From assembly GCA_963920525.1 (NCBI GenBank), contig OY986440.1, forward strand, positions 19,740,187 through 19,804,186: a DNA stretch of 64,000 nucleotides. Direction: 5' to 3'. Positions within the stretch are counted from its first letter, which is position 1, and the number at the start of each line of letters is the position of its first letter. The position numbers were made by a program, and so were the translations under genes. A model generated the notes under the pieces. That model worked only from the letters and a program-made list of their open reading frames with translations. It ran no database searches and was not told the DNA's origin. Source of the stretch: Dichetophora obliterata (Eukaryota; Arthropoda; Insecta; Diptera; Sciomyzidae). Positions 48,951-60,639 of the stretch are shown here, one piece after another.

Positions 48951-50422
48951 TGAAAAAAATCAAATCAAATTCCTCTGGGGTGGATGGTATTTCAATTAAA
49001 TTTATTAAACTCTTGTTGCCTTTTGTTATTGGTCCGCTCATAAATTATTGCTTCACTTCTTCATGCTACCCTGAAGTTTGGAAAGTAGCAATTATAATTC
49101 CCATTGCAAAAAAATCATTCGCTTGCCAACCATGTGACTTTCGACCAATAAGTCTGCTATCTTGCTTGTCTAAAGTTTGTGAGTCGCTCATGGCCGAGCA
49201 GATTTCTAATCATGTGCGCACTTCTGGACTAATGTCTAATCTTCAGTCTGGTTTTAGGCCTGGTCACAGCTGTTCGACTGCAATGGTCAAAATACTTGAT
49301 GATATCAGAGTTCCGTATGATATGGGTCACATTACATTACTTTGTTTGCTAGACTTTACAAAAGCTTTTGATACAGTCAATCATTCAATACTATGTAGAA
49401 AACTTTTGCAAAATTTTAGCTTTTCTGCAGCTGCTGTTCGTCTAATACATAACTATCTGGTTGGTAGATCACAAAAGGTTAAATCTGGGTCAAATTTTTC
49501 AGAACTTAAAACTATAGGTAGCGGAGTGCCGCAAGGCTCAGTTCTTGGCCCATTGTTATTTTTAATGTTTTCCAATGACATCTTCACCAGGTGTCAGCAC
49601 GTTAAAATGCACGCTTACGCTGATGACCTCCAGTTGTATATGTCCAGGCCAATCGGTCTGATAGAGGATCTTTGTGTTAGAGTTAATGAGGACTTAAACA
49701 TGATAGCTGAATGGGCAAAGAACAATCTGCTCATGTTAAACCCTTTAAAATCACATGTTTTACCAATAATGAAAAATATGTTTTTTATTCAAGATTTGCC
49801 TCCAATTCTTCTCAATAACGTGAAGCTCAATTTGGTTAGCAAAGTAACTAACCTCGGTTTTATAATAAATTCAACTCTGTCATGTGAGGATCATATTAAC
49901 TCTTGTGTTAAAAAAGTTTATTTTGGCCTACGAAGCATGCGAATAACTGAAAATTTTGTAAACGTAGAAATTAGACGAAAATTGGTATTGCAGCTCTTGT
50001 TACCTTTAATTACTTATTCGGAAGCAGTATATTGCAAGCTTGATTCGCGGTCGGCGCATAAGCTTTTAGTTGCCTTTAACAATGCTGCTCGCTACGTTTA
50101 TGGCCTAAGGAAATATGACCATGTAACTATGTTTTCGAAACAATTACTTGGAAGAGGCCTATTAAATCATCTCGAAGCAAGAAGCTGTGTGCTCCTGCAT
50201 AGAATAATTATCACACAGAGCCCTAGCTACTTGTTCGAAAAACTATCTTTTTGTAGATCTAGCAGAGGCATGAACATTTTAATTCCCAGATATAATTTCA
50301 TCAACTCCAGTAGATTGTTTTTTGTAAGCGCAATCAGATCGTGGAATTCTTTACCCACACATATTAAAAATATAACTAATAGCAATACCTTTAAGCATTT
50401 AGTTTTCGAACATTTTTCTTAA
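48945..50422 (+). pseudogene. LINE reverse transcriptase, 5'-truncated but long open frame
   Basis: The open frame runs in from about 48945 (KSNSSGVDGISIKFI) without a proper ATG, for about 480 residues to TAA at 50422. RT blocks are intact: FRPISLLSCLSKVCE, QSGFRPGHSCSTAMV, LLDFTKAFDTVNHSIL, SGVPQGSVLGPLLFLMFSND and the catalytic YADD in HAYADDLQLY. The end (FVSAIRSWNSLP) is the usual LINE C-terminal signature. The endonuclease is missing. The intact frame suggests a fairly recent insertion compared with its neighbours. The 3' region reaches a CAAATACAAATACAATAC tail near 50697-50715. Confidence 0.8.
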
Positions 50423-50717
50423 AAACCTAATATTTCTTTCTATGTTTCTCTCCTTTAACTTCTATTCTTTTGCTTTATTCTCTTGATTAACTTTGAAGTG
50501 CTTTACATTATGTTATACAGTTTTAATTGTCATCAATTCTTAAATACTATATTGTCTTTTTAACATGTACAACATAAGTTTTGATGTTAGTTTAAGTTAG
50601 TTTTAGTTAGTTTTATAATATAAGTATAATGTTGTTATTTCCATCATCTACGTGGCATTCAAAATATTTAATCTTATTTGTCAACAATACATATAACTCA
50701 AATACAAATACAATACA

Positions 50718-51010
50718 TGTCAAAAAATTTAATGATGCTACCCGAGAAAAACCTGAATGTAATTTTAAAAATTTTTAAAATAAAAACCTTTCTTAAACTA
50801 GCAGTACAAAATAACACAATGTTTTAAACACATGATACTTCCTTAGAAATACGGAAATGTTATTTAAATAACACTAAAATAAAAATCTTTCTTAACTAGC
50901 TGTACAAAATATAAAATATACAAAAAATATAAAAATATAAACATTTCTTGACCTAACTGTACGAAATATCACAAAATTACTACTTAGAAATACTGAACTT
51001 ACACTGAAGG
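50718..51010. repeat. Repeat right of the first nested LINE
   Basis: Counterpart of 48680-48950 (ATTTAATGATGCTACC, AAATAAAAACCTTTCT, AACTAGCTGTACAAAAT), diverged by indels and substitutions. Confidence 0.6.
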
Positions 51011-51580
51011 GACGTCAAAAGGACACACGAAAATACCGAGAAAAGTAAACTAATTTTTTGGTTGTAGAATTTAGTGACATATTCAGTTTTTCCCAATCAG
51101 ATCAAAATCTCGAGTTATTTGCGATTGAAATTTAGTCACTTTTTAGACCCATTTTTAGCTACGTTTTCCTTATTTTTGGAGATCAAAAATTTTGACCACC
51201 TCCGATTTTGCTTACACTTTCAGAATTCAGTCTACTTATGAAATAAAAACACTAGTTTGAGGAAAAAAATTTTTTGATTTTTTTTTTTAGTTTTTACATT
51301 CAACATTCAAATTTGGTCCAATTAGAAAAAAAAGCGAAATTGCTTAACTCTTGAAAAATCATAGATTAAACAAGGCTAATTCGATTTTCACGTTGGAGGT
51401 ATTTTTGAAAAGACAACAAAAATTAATTGTTAAAACACTATAAAAATTTTATAAATGAAGGTCAAATGTAAGTCAAATATCAAAAATCTGAATAGGTCGA
51501 AACCTATTAATATGATTTGTAAAAACTGAGTTTGCCACTAAATTCGTGTCTCGGTGTTTTTTTGTGTCATTTCAAAAGTT
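51010..51580. mobile_element. Candidate MITE with GACACA/CACCGAG ends
   Basis: GTCAAAAGGACACACGAAAA followed by TACCGAG near 51010 is mirrored by a segment ending near 51580 that reads inward as CTTTTGAAATGACACAAAAA followed by CACCGAG. The match is imperfect and no target duplication is clear. Confidence 0.35.
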
Positions 51581-51764
51581 GAAAATTCACCTAGTGTTAT
51601 TAGCCCATTAATGACAACGTTATCATACGCGATAAAAGCATTTTCTAAGAATTCCTTAATTGAATTGACATTAAAAGCCTTTTTTTGTACTTTTTCGCGC
51701 CAATTTTTTTATTATTCGAAGGACGAATAATATCGCCAGTCAGACCCAAAAAAACTAAATAGGC

Positions 51765-54700
51765 TTTCCCTTTACTATCAAAATGTAAGGGGATTGCGTT
51801 CAAAGATGCGCGACATTTTTTTGTCAACTCAGAATTTTTCTGAAGATATTATCGCGTTAACTGAAACTTGGTTGGACGGAGGAATTACTGACTTAGAACT
51901 GTTTGACAATAGTTTTGAAGTATATAGGAAGGACAGACACGCTGACAATAATTCTGCAGTTGGTGGTGGTGTCCTATTAGCTGTAAGGAACTCCTGTGTT
52001 AGTTCCTTTATTGATATTCCCTGCTCTGCTAATATCGAACTTATATGCGTTAAGGTTGTACATTGCAATTCTAATGTATTTGTTATTAATGCATACGTTC
52101 CTCCCAAGAGCAGTGTAGAGGTCTATGCAAGCCTTGCGGATTGCATAGAATTTATATTAAATTTACTTGACGTTAATGACGACATTTTATTGTTGGGCGA
52201 TTTTAATTTGCCTGACTTAAAATGGCATTCTTCTGACGATGAAACACATTTTTGTGCATCTAATTCGAAGACACGCCAAGAACATATACATATTTGTTGA
52301 CAATATATGTTCTGACTTACAACAAGTTAGTTGTATTTATAACCCTACAAGAAATAGCTAACCAAAACTCTAACACAATCACATACATTTTTCTGTTTAC
52401 AACCACATTCGCATACTCATTTCAGTGTCAAAAATTGTGAAACAGGGAAAAATATGAACATTTTAGCAAGTGCATGTGAAAGAAAGAGAAGGTATCATTA
52501 TTAAAAATCATGTCCAATTTTTGCATATCCGCCATTGTAGTTTACCATTCCTGGTTTCGCTAACAAAAACCAAGTTCTGCAATAAAAAAATTAAATATCT
52601 TTAAATTGCTTACTGTTGGAACGCTGCTACCCATCAAAGAAGGATGAGCCAATAAGCACGCTTGCCAATATCAAGAATGCAGTGAGCATTTCAACATTCG
52701 CCACATCTAATTCCACTCCCAAAGTCGTCGGCACAGAAGTGGCTCGCAGTAGCAGCAACAACAGTAAGAACAACAACAACAACAATAAAAAATGTTATAA
52801 TATATTAAAACCATTTGTTTCAAGACACCAACGAAATGCATGCATTTTTATTTTTTAAGAGGTACGTTAGATAAAACTGATTTTTACGTTATATCTAACG
52901 GTTACATATAACTGAGTATTCGGTTAGATTTATCTGGTGAGATTTGGTTACCTATAACCTGTATTTATGTTAACCCTAACTAGAGAGAGAGCGAGACGGC
53001 TATATTTCAATGGTATTGGAAATTGATACGTGTGAAAAAGGGATGCCAGATCACACGTATACACGAGTTTCGGTTAATTTCTTCCCGAGGCTCTTCCTAG
53101 CATAACCGAAACTTGGTATGAAGAGGTAACCGATATTTCAGTTTAGAAAAACCGTTTTTGCTTAGTTAAATAACCGATAGTCTTCTTGTAGGGAATAGTC
53201 TGGAAAGGCTGCTTGACCTAGTCTTAACTACAGACAGTAACAATGTCATTGTTCAGAAGGCACTTCATGCTTTGACTACTATTGATAATTACCATCCACC
53301 TTTGAGTATTTGGTATAAATCCGATAGGGAGAATATGGTAAATTCAAGCTCTGTTGACACAGTTTATGAATTCAATTTCAAAAAAGCTGACTTTTTGGGG
53401 TTGAATCATTTACTTTATAGTAAATTAAATATAATTACAGAGTACATAAATAATAATAGTCTTAATAGTTCAATAAATTTTTTCTATACGGAGCTCTTTG
53501 CTATGTTTTCTCAGTCTGTACCAGTCTCAAATTTGCGAAAAATTCTGCGTACCCTTGGTACACAAAGGATTTAAAGACTCTTCGCAACAATAGGAATAGG
53601 GCATGGAAGAAATATGTTTGTAGTTTTGACTCAAATGACCTAGAAACATACAAACGTTTGTTTCTGGAATTTGAGAATTGCTCAGTTGCATTATATAATG
53701 AGTATTTGGATAATATGAAGCTGAGTATTTTGTCTGATCCAAGAAAATTTTGGGGATTTATTAATGTTAAGAAGAAAACTGATGGATTTCCTTCTTCTTT
53801 CAAACTTCAGGATGGATTTACTGACGATTCCACCATTATTTGTGGCTTATTTGCCAATCTTTTTAAAGAATCATTTTGTTCAGATTCTTTTAATCCTGAT
53901 TTAGCGTATTTTGATTATATGAACAACGCATCCAGAGTTTCTTTGGGGCATATATCTTTTACCTCCGAGGATATTTTTAAGTATATTGAATCAATCGATG
54001 AGGATTTTAGCGCTGGACCAGATGGAATTCCTGCCGCAGTGTTAAAACAATGCGGCTCCATTTTATGTCAGCCACTTTCGTTACTTTTTAATAAATCAAT
54101 TAATGAAAGTAATTTTCCTCTTTTTTGGAAAAAATCTTATATCAGTCCTATTTACAAAAAAGGTTGCAGGAATGACGTCACTAATTATAGGCCTATCGCT
54201 AAATTGTCTTCGATTTCTAAACTTTTTGAGCGAATGGTGTACGATCAAGTGAAAATTCACTGTGGGCAAGTCATGACAACTCGTCAGCATGGTTTTGTTA
54301 CTGGCAGATCCACTGTGTCTAATCTCCTTGATTTCACTACATTCTGCTTAAAATCTATTGATTCTGGTAGCCAAGTCGATTGTATTTACACTGACTTTAG
54401 CAAAGCATTTGATAAATTACCACATAATCTAATTTTATTTAAACTTAAATTAATGGGATTTCCACAATATTTTGTAAACTGGATCAAATCGTATTTGATG
54501 GAGCGATCTTATCAAATACGGTTCCGAGGCGTGTTGTCTTCTGAATTTGTTGCAGAATCGGGTGTTCCTCAAGGAAGCCACCTGGGTCCACTTCTGTTTA
54601 TTTTGCCAATTAATGATGTTACCCACATCATCAAACACTCTCATTTGCTTATTTATGCAGATGATATGAAAATATACAGAACAATTGATTCTAATGACAA

Positions 54701-55500
54701 TTCAGACCTGCTCCAGTCAGACTTGAACTCCTTTGAGGTTTGGTGTTCTAAAAATAACATGTTTTTAAATCCAGATAAATGCCAAACTATGACCTTTTCG
54801 CATAAAAGGAACAATTTTATTTTTGATTACAAAATTAAAGATACTGCTTTAAGTCGTGTAACTACCGTCAAAGACCTTGGTATATGCATGGATTCTAAAT
54901 TGTCGTTTAACATGCATATTGATACAATTTGTAAAAAAGCGTCTTCTATGATTGGTTTTATAAAACGGTGGGCCAAAGAGTTTGATAGCTTAATAACAAC
55001 TACAACTCTGTATTATTCAATCGTGCGTCCTCACTTGGAGTACGCAAGTCAAGTATGGTCCCCACATTACAATGTGCATGTTGATCGTATAGAAAGAATT
55101 CAAAAACGTTTTGTTCGGTTTGCTCTAAGAGGCTTGAGTGGAACTGACACATTTAACCTTCCTCCATATCAGGATCGTTTGAAATTATTAAAAATGCAAT
55201 CTTTAAGTGAGAGAAAAAATCTGCTGATATCGTCTACTTACACCAACTCATAACTGGTGTATTCGACTCTCCAGAGTTTCTTTCTCTTTTAAATTTAAAC
55301 ACTAACCGTAGAAACTCTAACAACTTGATTTATTTACCATTTAGTAGAACTAATTATATGTTAACTGCTCCCTTAAATCGCATGAGTACCTTTGTTAACA
55401 ACTGTAATGTGTTTGATGTTAACTTGTCGAAAGGTCAACTCAAAAGTAGATTGAAAACTAATGAAGGACAAGATCTATGTAAACGCATGGTTAGTTGTTA
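51765..55500 (+). pseudogene. LINE with endonuclease and reverse transcriptase, broken
   Basis: YQNVRGLRSKMRD opens the endonuclease domain; ALTETWLDGGI, GGGVLLAVRN, NAYVPPKSS and LLLGDFNLPDLKWHS are its motifs. A +1 shift near 52298 precedes DNICSDLQQVSCIYNPTRN, and an insertion follows (52354-53190). NSLERLLDLVLTTDSNNV then resumes the same protein. Another shift lies near 53530. The 531-codon frame 53658-55253 has the complete RT: TDFSKAFDKLPHNLILFKLK, SGVPQGSHLGPLLFILPIND and the catalytic YADD (LIYADDMKIY). A shift near 55240 leads into the last part (YLPFSRTNYMLTAPLNRM). The 5' end lacks ORF1. Confidence 0.85.
52354..53190. mobile_element. Insertion inside the LINE endonuclease-RT junction
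   Basis: AATAG occurs on the left side and again on the right (53192-53196). Removing the insert and one AATAG restores the LINE frame (NPTRNSLERLLDLV). The 11 bases CCCTACAAGAA at the left border reappear inverted at the right border, so terminal repeats may overlap the target. The interior has (AAC)n-type simple repeats near 52757-52785 and no recognised gene. Class unknown. Confidence 0.5.
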
Positions 55501-56541
55501 TGTCTTGTGCTTGTCCCTGATCCCAACCCATATTATGGTGGGTAAATTTTTCTCCCTTTTGGTTTTTTTTTGGACCACTTCTATCGATATCTTTGAGATA
55601 TTTCAATGATATTTGGATTGGTTCTTAAAATGATCTATTGCGGAGAAAGTGTGAAAAAGCTGTAGTAGCTGAACTCTATTGTTATTGCATGTAAAAAAAA
55701 AAAAAATTCGTGCAGTATTTAAAAAAAAAGAACAATGCCACAGAGGTGAGTTATTTTGTTTTATAAACCTCAAGAAAAAAGAAAATATAATGAAAAAAGT
55801 GCATTAGGTTGAAGTGGAACTCCTACGCTAAAAATGAAAATTTTGGAATTTATCATTTTTGAGATTTTTTTTAAGTGAAAACTTATTTAGGCGCGTTGAA
55901 CGATTTTGGTAGAGGTTAAATCTTTGGTTTCCGTCATCGCATTTTTCCGAGGAACTTTGTCATCAATACAGACATCAAAAATGTTTGCATGTATTTGTGC
56001 ATAAAAATATCAACAATTATCGTCTCTTGTTCTTAATCGGCCGCAAGCTGACAAAGAAATCATTTGGCAACTCCTGAAATTAATGCATATAATCTGTTTG
56101 TTAGTATATAAATACTTAAGTTAGGTTGCAATAAGATGTTTGCAACCAAGACTTATTATTAATTCGCTTTATAATGGTGTATATATACTTTTAAAGTTTG
56201 GAAATTTCTTCAGTTGTTGTATTTGTCAACATTTTTGAAAAATTTGCTTTTACTTAAACAGCTGCTATGCATGGTGAGATTTAAAAATGGAGCGATCTTC
56301 TTTTTCTGCCGGAACTTCGTTTGCAAACAAGAAAAATAATGTATGGATTGAGTGTTTTAGCATTTTAATCTTAAAGTTGTCATAAAGAAATATGTTGAAC
56401 ATTCAAATAATTACATGCATGCTCTTATTTTATTATATATCATCAAACAAAGTTTGACAATTTTCACACTTGTTGTATTTGTAAGTGGCTTTTTATTTTC
56501 ACCACTGCGGCATTTTATTTTTAGAGTTGCCAACTTATCAT
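55500..56541. other. No gene recognised
   Basis: Part LINE 3' region (GTGGGTAAATTTTTCTCCC, A-rich runs near 55690-55730), part unassigned sequence of the surrounding hAT element. Confidence 0.3.
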
Positions 56542-56704
56542 TGGCCGCATTCTAGCCGAAAAAGTGCTCAAGTAGCGAAGTAGCATAAAATATTTTCGCT
56601 ATATAAATTGTGAAATCTCAAGGAACATGTTCTGTGAGAGCATACCATTCAGCCCGAAAGTTGTGGAACAGTTCTTGAGCACTTTTTCGGCTAGAATGCG
56701 GCCA
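56542..56704. repeat. 163-bp foldback repeat with perfect 31-bp arms
   Basis: The left arm at 56542-56572 starts TGGCCGCATTCTAGCCGAAA and is followed by AAGTGCTCAAG. The right arm at 56674-56704 is its exact reverse complement. The loop is about 100 bp. There are no TA or TTAA borders, so the class is uncertain. Confidence 0.8.
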
Positions 56705-56731
56705 TTGTTTTGTTAATAAATTTTTTCATAA

Positions 56732-57127
56732 CACGGGGGTTACACGAGACAGTACTGTTAAGACAGTGAAAAATACGTTTTAATTGTCAAACCTTGTGTC
56801 TGTGAAAAAGAGTACAGACATTTGGTAAGACAGTTGGCAAGACAGTAGACAAAATAGTAAAAAAATTCTATTTTATGAAGAAAATTTTTGTTAAAACTAC
56901 GAGTACGCCAAAGTATTGCAAATTTTCCTTTGATGCTATTAAATTTTCACATATTTTGTCACTTGATATGCTAAATATCATTCTACTTTCCTAGCTACTG
57001 TCCCGCCAACTGTCTACAAAAAACTTAAGACAGTAGAGCAGACAGTAGTAAAAGTTAGCGTGTGTGGGTAAAAATTTGTGAATGTGTTGTGACTGTCTTA
57101 ACAGCACTGCCTAGTGTAACCTCCGTG
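56732..57127. mobile_element. Harbinger-like MITE with TAA flanks
   Basis: CACGGGGGTTACACGAGACA at the left is mirrored by CACGGAGGTTACACTAGGCA read inward from the right, continuing to TTAAGACAGT over about 36 bp. TAA flanks both ends (56729-56731 and 57128-57130). The interior carries at least six AGACAGT motifs in one orientation, clustered towards both ends. No coding region. Confidence 0.8.
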
Positions 57128-57446
57128 TAAAGGGTAAGTGTCAAAAGGAAACTTTTCAGTCGTGGTAGGATAGAAAATATCAGGTTGAATAAAATTTGTG
57201 TGTGTTGAAATAAATTTGCCTTTTTTGCTGTGTCAAATGGACGATGAAATTTTGACAATTGCAAATTTTGACGTTACACATTTCGATCGTGTCTTAGCGC
57301 AAATATTTTATTTAATTTGCATTTTATTCACTTTGCGACATATTTCATTCGAGTGCTTGTTCTTGCAACTTATTTCGTAAACTTGTAATATTGCAAATTT
57401 GAAAAACTTAAAAAATAACAAAATAATAAAAAAATAACGAAAGTGC

Positions 57447-57696
57447 TTGAGTTTGTGTGTGCGTGTATGTGGGCCAACGATCTCCCGGTGCATCAGCAAG
57501 TGCAGCAAAGTTAAATTGGCTTTCTGTGCTAGCGAACGTCCTCCAAGTGCCACCACCACCAAGTGCAGTGCAAAATTTGTTGCTAGCCAACATCCTCCAA
57601 GTGCCATCACAAGCAGAACCAGCAAGTGCAGCACAATTCAGAACCAGCAAGTGCAGTAACTCTCTTCATCAATACAGACAGCGAGTAGTTTTTTAA
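57447..57696 (+). other. GC-richer stretch with a 54-bp repeat
   Basis: GCTAGCGAACGTCCTCCAAG at 57528 recurs as GCTAGCCAACATCCTCCAAG at 57582, a 54-bp period that keeps a reading frame and repeats a LANxLQVP peptide. CAGCAAGTGCAGCA phrases recur as well. Two overlapping frames are open, neither matching a known family. It may be a relic exon of the hAT element or a simple repeat. Confidence 0.3.
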
Positions 57697-57946
57697 ATGA
57701 CGCTCTTGGATCTTGACTACAAGGCGCTCAGCAAATGTAGCAAGCAACCATCAATAAGTTCCTCTGCTGACGCATCGTTTTTTTCCCTCCCTTTGCTCCG
57801 CTGCGAAACTTTGAATAATACTGTTTTTCAATGTATATGTAGAGATGCTTTAGGTTAAAATAAAATTAATTTAAAATTTTTGATATTTGGTTTTTGTTTG
57901 ACTGGCCGTGAAGTCTTTTTTGATGGCATCACTCATAGTGCAACTA

Positions 57947-58135
57947 GATAAGGTAGTGTTAGGGCTGAATGTGTTCGCTTTCTTAGTGACCATAACTGTC
58001 AAACTCAGCCATTTTGGTATTTTGGCCAATTTTTGCTTTCATATTGCATTCTCATTGGCTGCAGATTTTGTGTGAAATGTCAACTTCGTTTTGACAGTTT
58101 CGGTCACCGGCTCTCCGCCCTAATACTACCTTGTC
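57947..58135. mobile_element. Candidate 189-bp MITE
   Basis: GATAAGGTAGTGTTAGGGC at the left mirrors GACAAGGTAGTATTAGGGC read inward from the right. A further shared inner motif, GTGACC..AACTGTCAAA, occurs in both arms. No clear target duplication. Confidence 0.6.
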
Positions 58136-58167
58136 AAATTTTGCCATTCCACCACTTGAGATTTTGC

Positions 58168-59300
58168 TACCAGGCAAACAAAAAACATAGTACATAGAAA
58201 GTAAAATGCGGTTTATTTTCTGACACCGATTCGTTCATCCCCTCAAACGTTGCGCAACCGCTGTGAACCTTTCCATTCTCACTGCGTTGTTGATGTGGAT
58301 TGGAAATGTAATTGTTGTTGTACAGTTAGCTGGACTTTTTTTAGACTTTTTTTAGACTTTTTTTGTAACTGCAGTCGGCATATGACAACTGATTTATTTT
58401 AGATAAGAGCAGGCAAACAGAAAATATAGCAGGCAAAGTGCTGTATATTTTCCGCTGCCAATTGGTTCATCCACTCTAACGCTGCGCAACGCTGCGTTCT
58501 TGTTGTAGACTTGCTTGGTAGTTATTGTTGTACAGTAAGCTTTAATTTTTTGTAGATGTTTATTTGTAGCTACAGTCAGCATATAACATCAAACTATTTT
58601 AGAAAACAGTTTATACATATGAACTAAAGAGTATATATAATATTGGTAAAACTATTTGATTTTAGTAAAAGTGTTACCGTATTGGAAATATATATTCAAT
58701 ATATATGAACAATTTAGCTCATTGAGGAAATTTAAAGAGCATTTATGTATATTTATATAATAACAATTACGTAATAAACCTGCAAAATAATTAATATTTT
58801 CAGTAGTAATTGGATAACTAAAGTCTGCTTATCCTATTTTTTCCTAATTCCTAATTCTATTTTTTAAGCGGTTTGGCATCAATTTCTTATATGAATTATG
58901 TATAATTTATATGCTATAGATATTTCTTAATTTTAGGATATTCTATTTTTAATACACAACTCAATATAGATATGGTGAACATGTATATTGTGTTAGTGTT
59001 ATGATATAAATAGATATAAATAATCTTTAATTTTTTTTATTAATTCAATAATGAAATAATTTAAATAAATTACTTTAATTTTATGAATTTTTGATATGGT
59101 AACACTTTTGCTTAAAAGAAATAGTTTCAGTAATATATAAAAAATTTAATAAATTGCTATAAGCTCTTAACAAAAATAATTCTAACTTCATATGCCGACT
59201 GTAGCTACACAATTAGAATTCACAACGTCTACAAAAAATTTTCAGCTAACTGCGCCAACAACAATTACCAAGGAAATCTACAAACAAGGACGCACAGAAA
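58168..59300. mobile_element. Candidate element with direct and inverted sub-repeats
   Basis: Two diverged copies of a ~245-bp segment follow each other (58168-58410 and 58414-58600; shared GCGCAACGCTGCG-like, TGTTGTACAGT and CTACAGTC..CATAT motifs). An inverted copy of their end occurs at 59190-59300 (GCCGACTGTAGCTACA, CAACAACAATTACCAAG). The arrangement suggests a transposon with a doubled left terminal region. AT-rich, non-coding interior. Confidence 0.5.
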
Positions 59301-59337
59301 AGAACAAGATCATAGCGGAACTTTTAGAACTTTTTAA

Positions 59338-59433
59338 TTTTCATCCTACATGTAGGACGGGCTGCAGTATGAGCTTTCGCATATCCTACATGTCCGTCCG
59401 ACTTGTCAAATCCATCCTACATGTAGGATAGTC
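59338..59433. repeat. Palindromic TCCTACATGTAGGA motifs
   Basis: CATCCTACATGTAGGACGG and CATCCTACATGTAGGATAG, about 70 bp apart, each contain the perfect palindrome TCCTACATGTAGGA. A half variant, TATCCTACATGTCCG, lies between them. Confidence 0.8.
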
Positions 59434-59459
59434 CGAAACCCATTAGCATGAAAATTGTT

Positions 59460-59562
59460 ATATAGCAGTAAGGCGGTCCGTGGCAGGACAACGTCTTCCA
59501 GGGAATACTAATATTTATATATAGGTTTTCGCTTCGGTCGGCAGTCCTCTCACTGCTATACT
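59460..59562. repeat. Short inverted-end repeat, TATAGCAGT
   Basis: TATAGCAGTAAGGCGGTCCG at the left is mirrored by TATAGCAGTGAGAGGACTGC read inward from the right. About 100 bp long; it could be a small MITE. Confidence 0.45.
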
Positions 59563-59865
59563 TTTTTTAATATAATTTTATGAACCTTCTGAATGATGTA
59601 ATCTTATTAATTTGTTTTTAAAGAATTGATTTTTGTTTTTTCTAAAATAAACAATAAATACTATCCAAACGTTTAATTGAAACTATGTTTTTAGTTTTTT
59701 TATAATTTTCTGCAATGTTTTGTGTTGTAAAATAAGGCATAAATACCTTGAAACTTCATATTACGTCTTCCAAAAATTCGTTTTCTAAGGTTTGTCAAAC
59801 CCGGGACTAGTCCCGGGATACCGGGATTGCCGAAGTGTCTCAAAATTGGATGCCCTATCTCTAGC

Positions 59866-60560
59866 CAATGCCTTCTATTTTTACTAAAACAAAAAGCTTA
59901 AGAAACATTAACTAAACATTTACGAAAAAGAAAAACTACATTTGTGAAACAGTGCGAATGATTTGATCTTCAAGGTAAATGAATTTATGCGCAAATTGCT
60001 TAAATTAATAAAACAAAAACGTTTTTCCTTTTTAGAAAACAAAAAAGTTTAAATTTTTTGGTAACGGTAGACTTTTCTGTGAAAATTCCCGTATACAGAT
60101 TTGGGAGTAGACACTGAAACTGCAATGCATTGTCTACGAAATTAAAAGATTTTATTTGAATCCGAGGTTTTTTGGGAGAATTTTGCTAAAATAGATATTC
60201 CAAAGAATATTTTGGCATGTTTACATCTTCGATAGCTTGAACAACTTCGGGGAACTTTTGAATCAAAATAGTAATTTATCTAATACTGCAGTCAATTTAA
60301 TTCCTTTCAAATGACTTCTTAAAATAAGTTTTCCGTGAGTAAATTTTTCTGCTAAAAACAATAATGTGCATCAAAGTTGTAAAATACTAATTAACCCTGT
60401 AACTCTTAAGGGTGTGAAAATAGACCCCCTTCCCATACGATTTTTTGCTCAACTCGACATCACCTTTCACCGCTTTAAATAGTTACAGTCTATCGCGGGA
60501 CACCCTGTGTATCTATATCTATACTATTATATAAAATTGAAGTGAACAATTTTTGTTTTA
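59866..60560. other. No gene recognised
   Basis: AT-rich sequence right of the hAT target site. GGGACACCCTGTGTATC at 60498 resembles the outer end of a GGGTGT-type or Tc-type element. Confidence 0.3.
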
Positions 60561-60639
60561 GGTAAACTCCAAAATATGGAGTCGATTTTTATTGAAATAA
60601 ATTTTAAGATATCATATTGTGCTACAGCATTATTTAGGG

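Larger units (their letters stand above)
48556..59857. mobile_element. Large hAT insertion, 11.3 kb, with nested elements
   Basis: TAGGGCATCCAATCCTGGGA begins at 48556 and TAGGGCATCCAATTTTGAGA reads inward from 59857, an exact 13-bp terminal inverted repeat. Both ends are followed inside by CCCGGGA-type motifs. The flanks are TCTCTTGC (48548-48555) and TCTCTAGC (59858-59865), an 8-bp duplication with one mismatch, as expected for hAT. No hAT transposase is recognisable. Two LINEs and several MITEs lie inside and explain most of the length. The alternative, two unrelated family members that happen to face each other, is less likely given the matching flanks. Confidence 0.7.

Noticed and set aside
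57447..57696. Small protein with LANxLQVP repeats
   Set aside because: Two overlapping frames are equally open, there is no homology and it lies inside a transposon; kept only as a repeat-bearing stretch.
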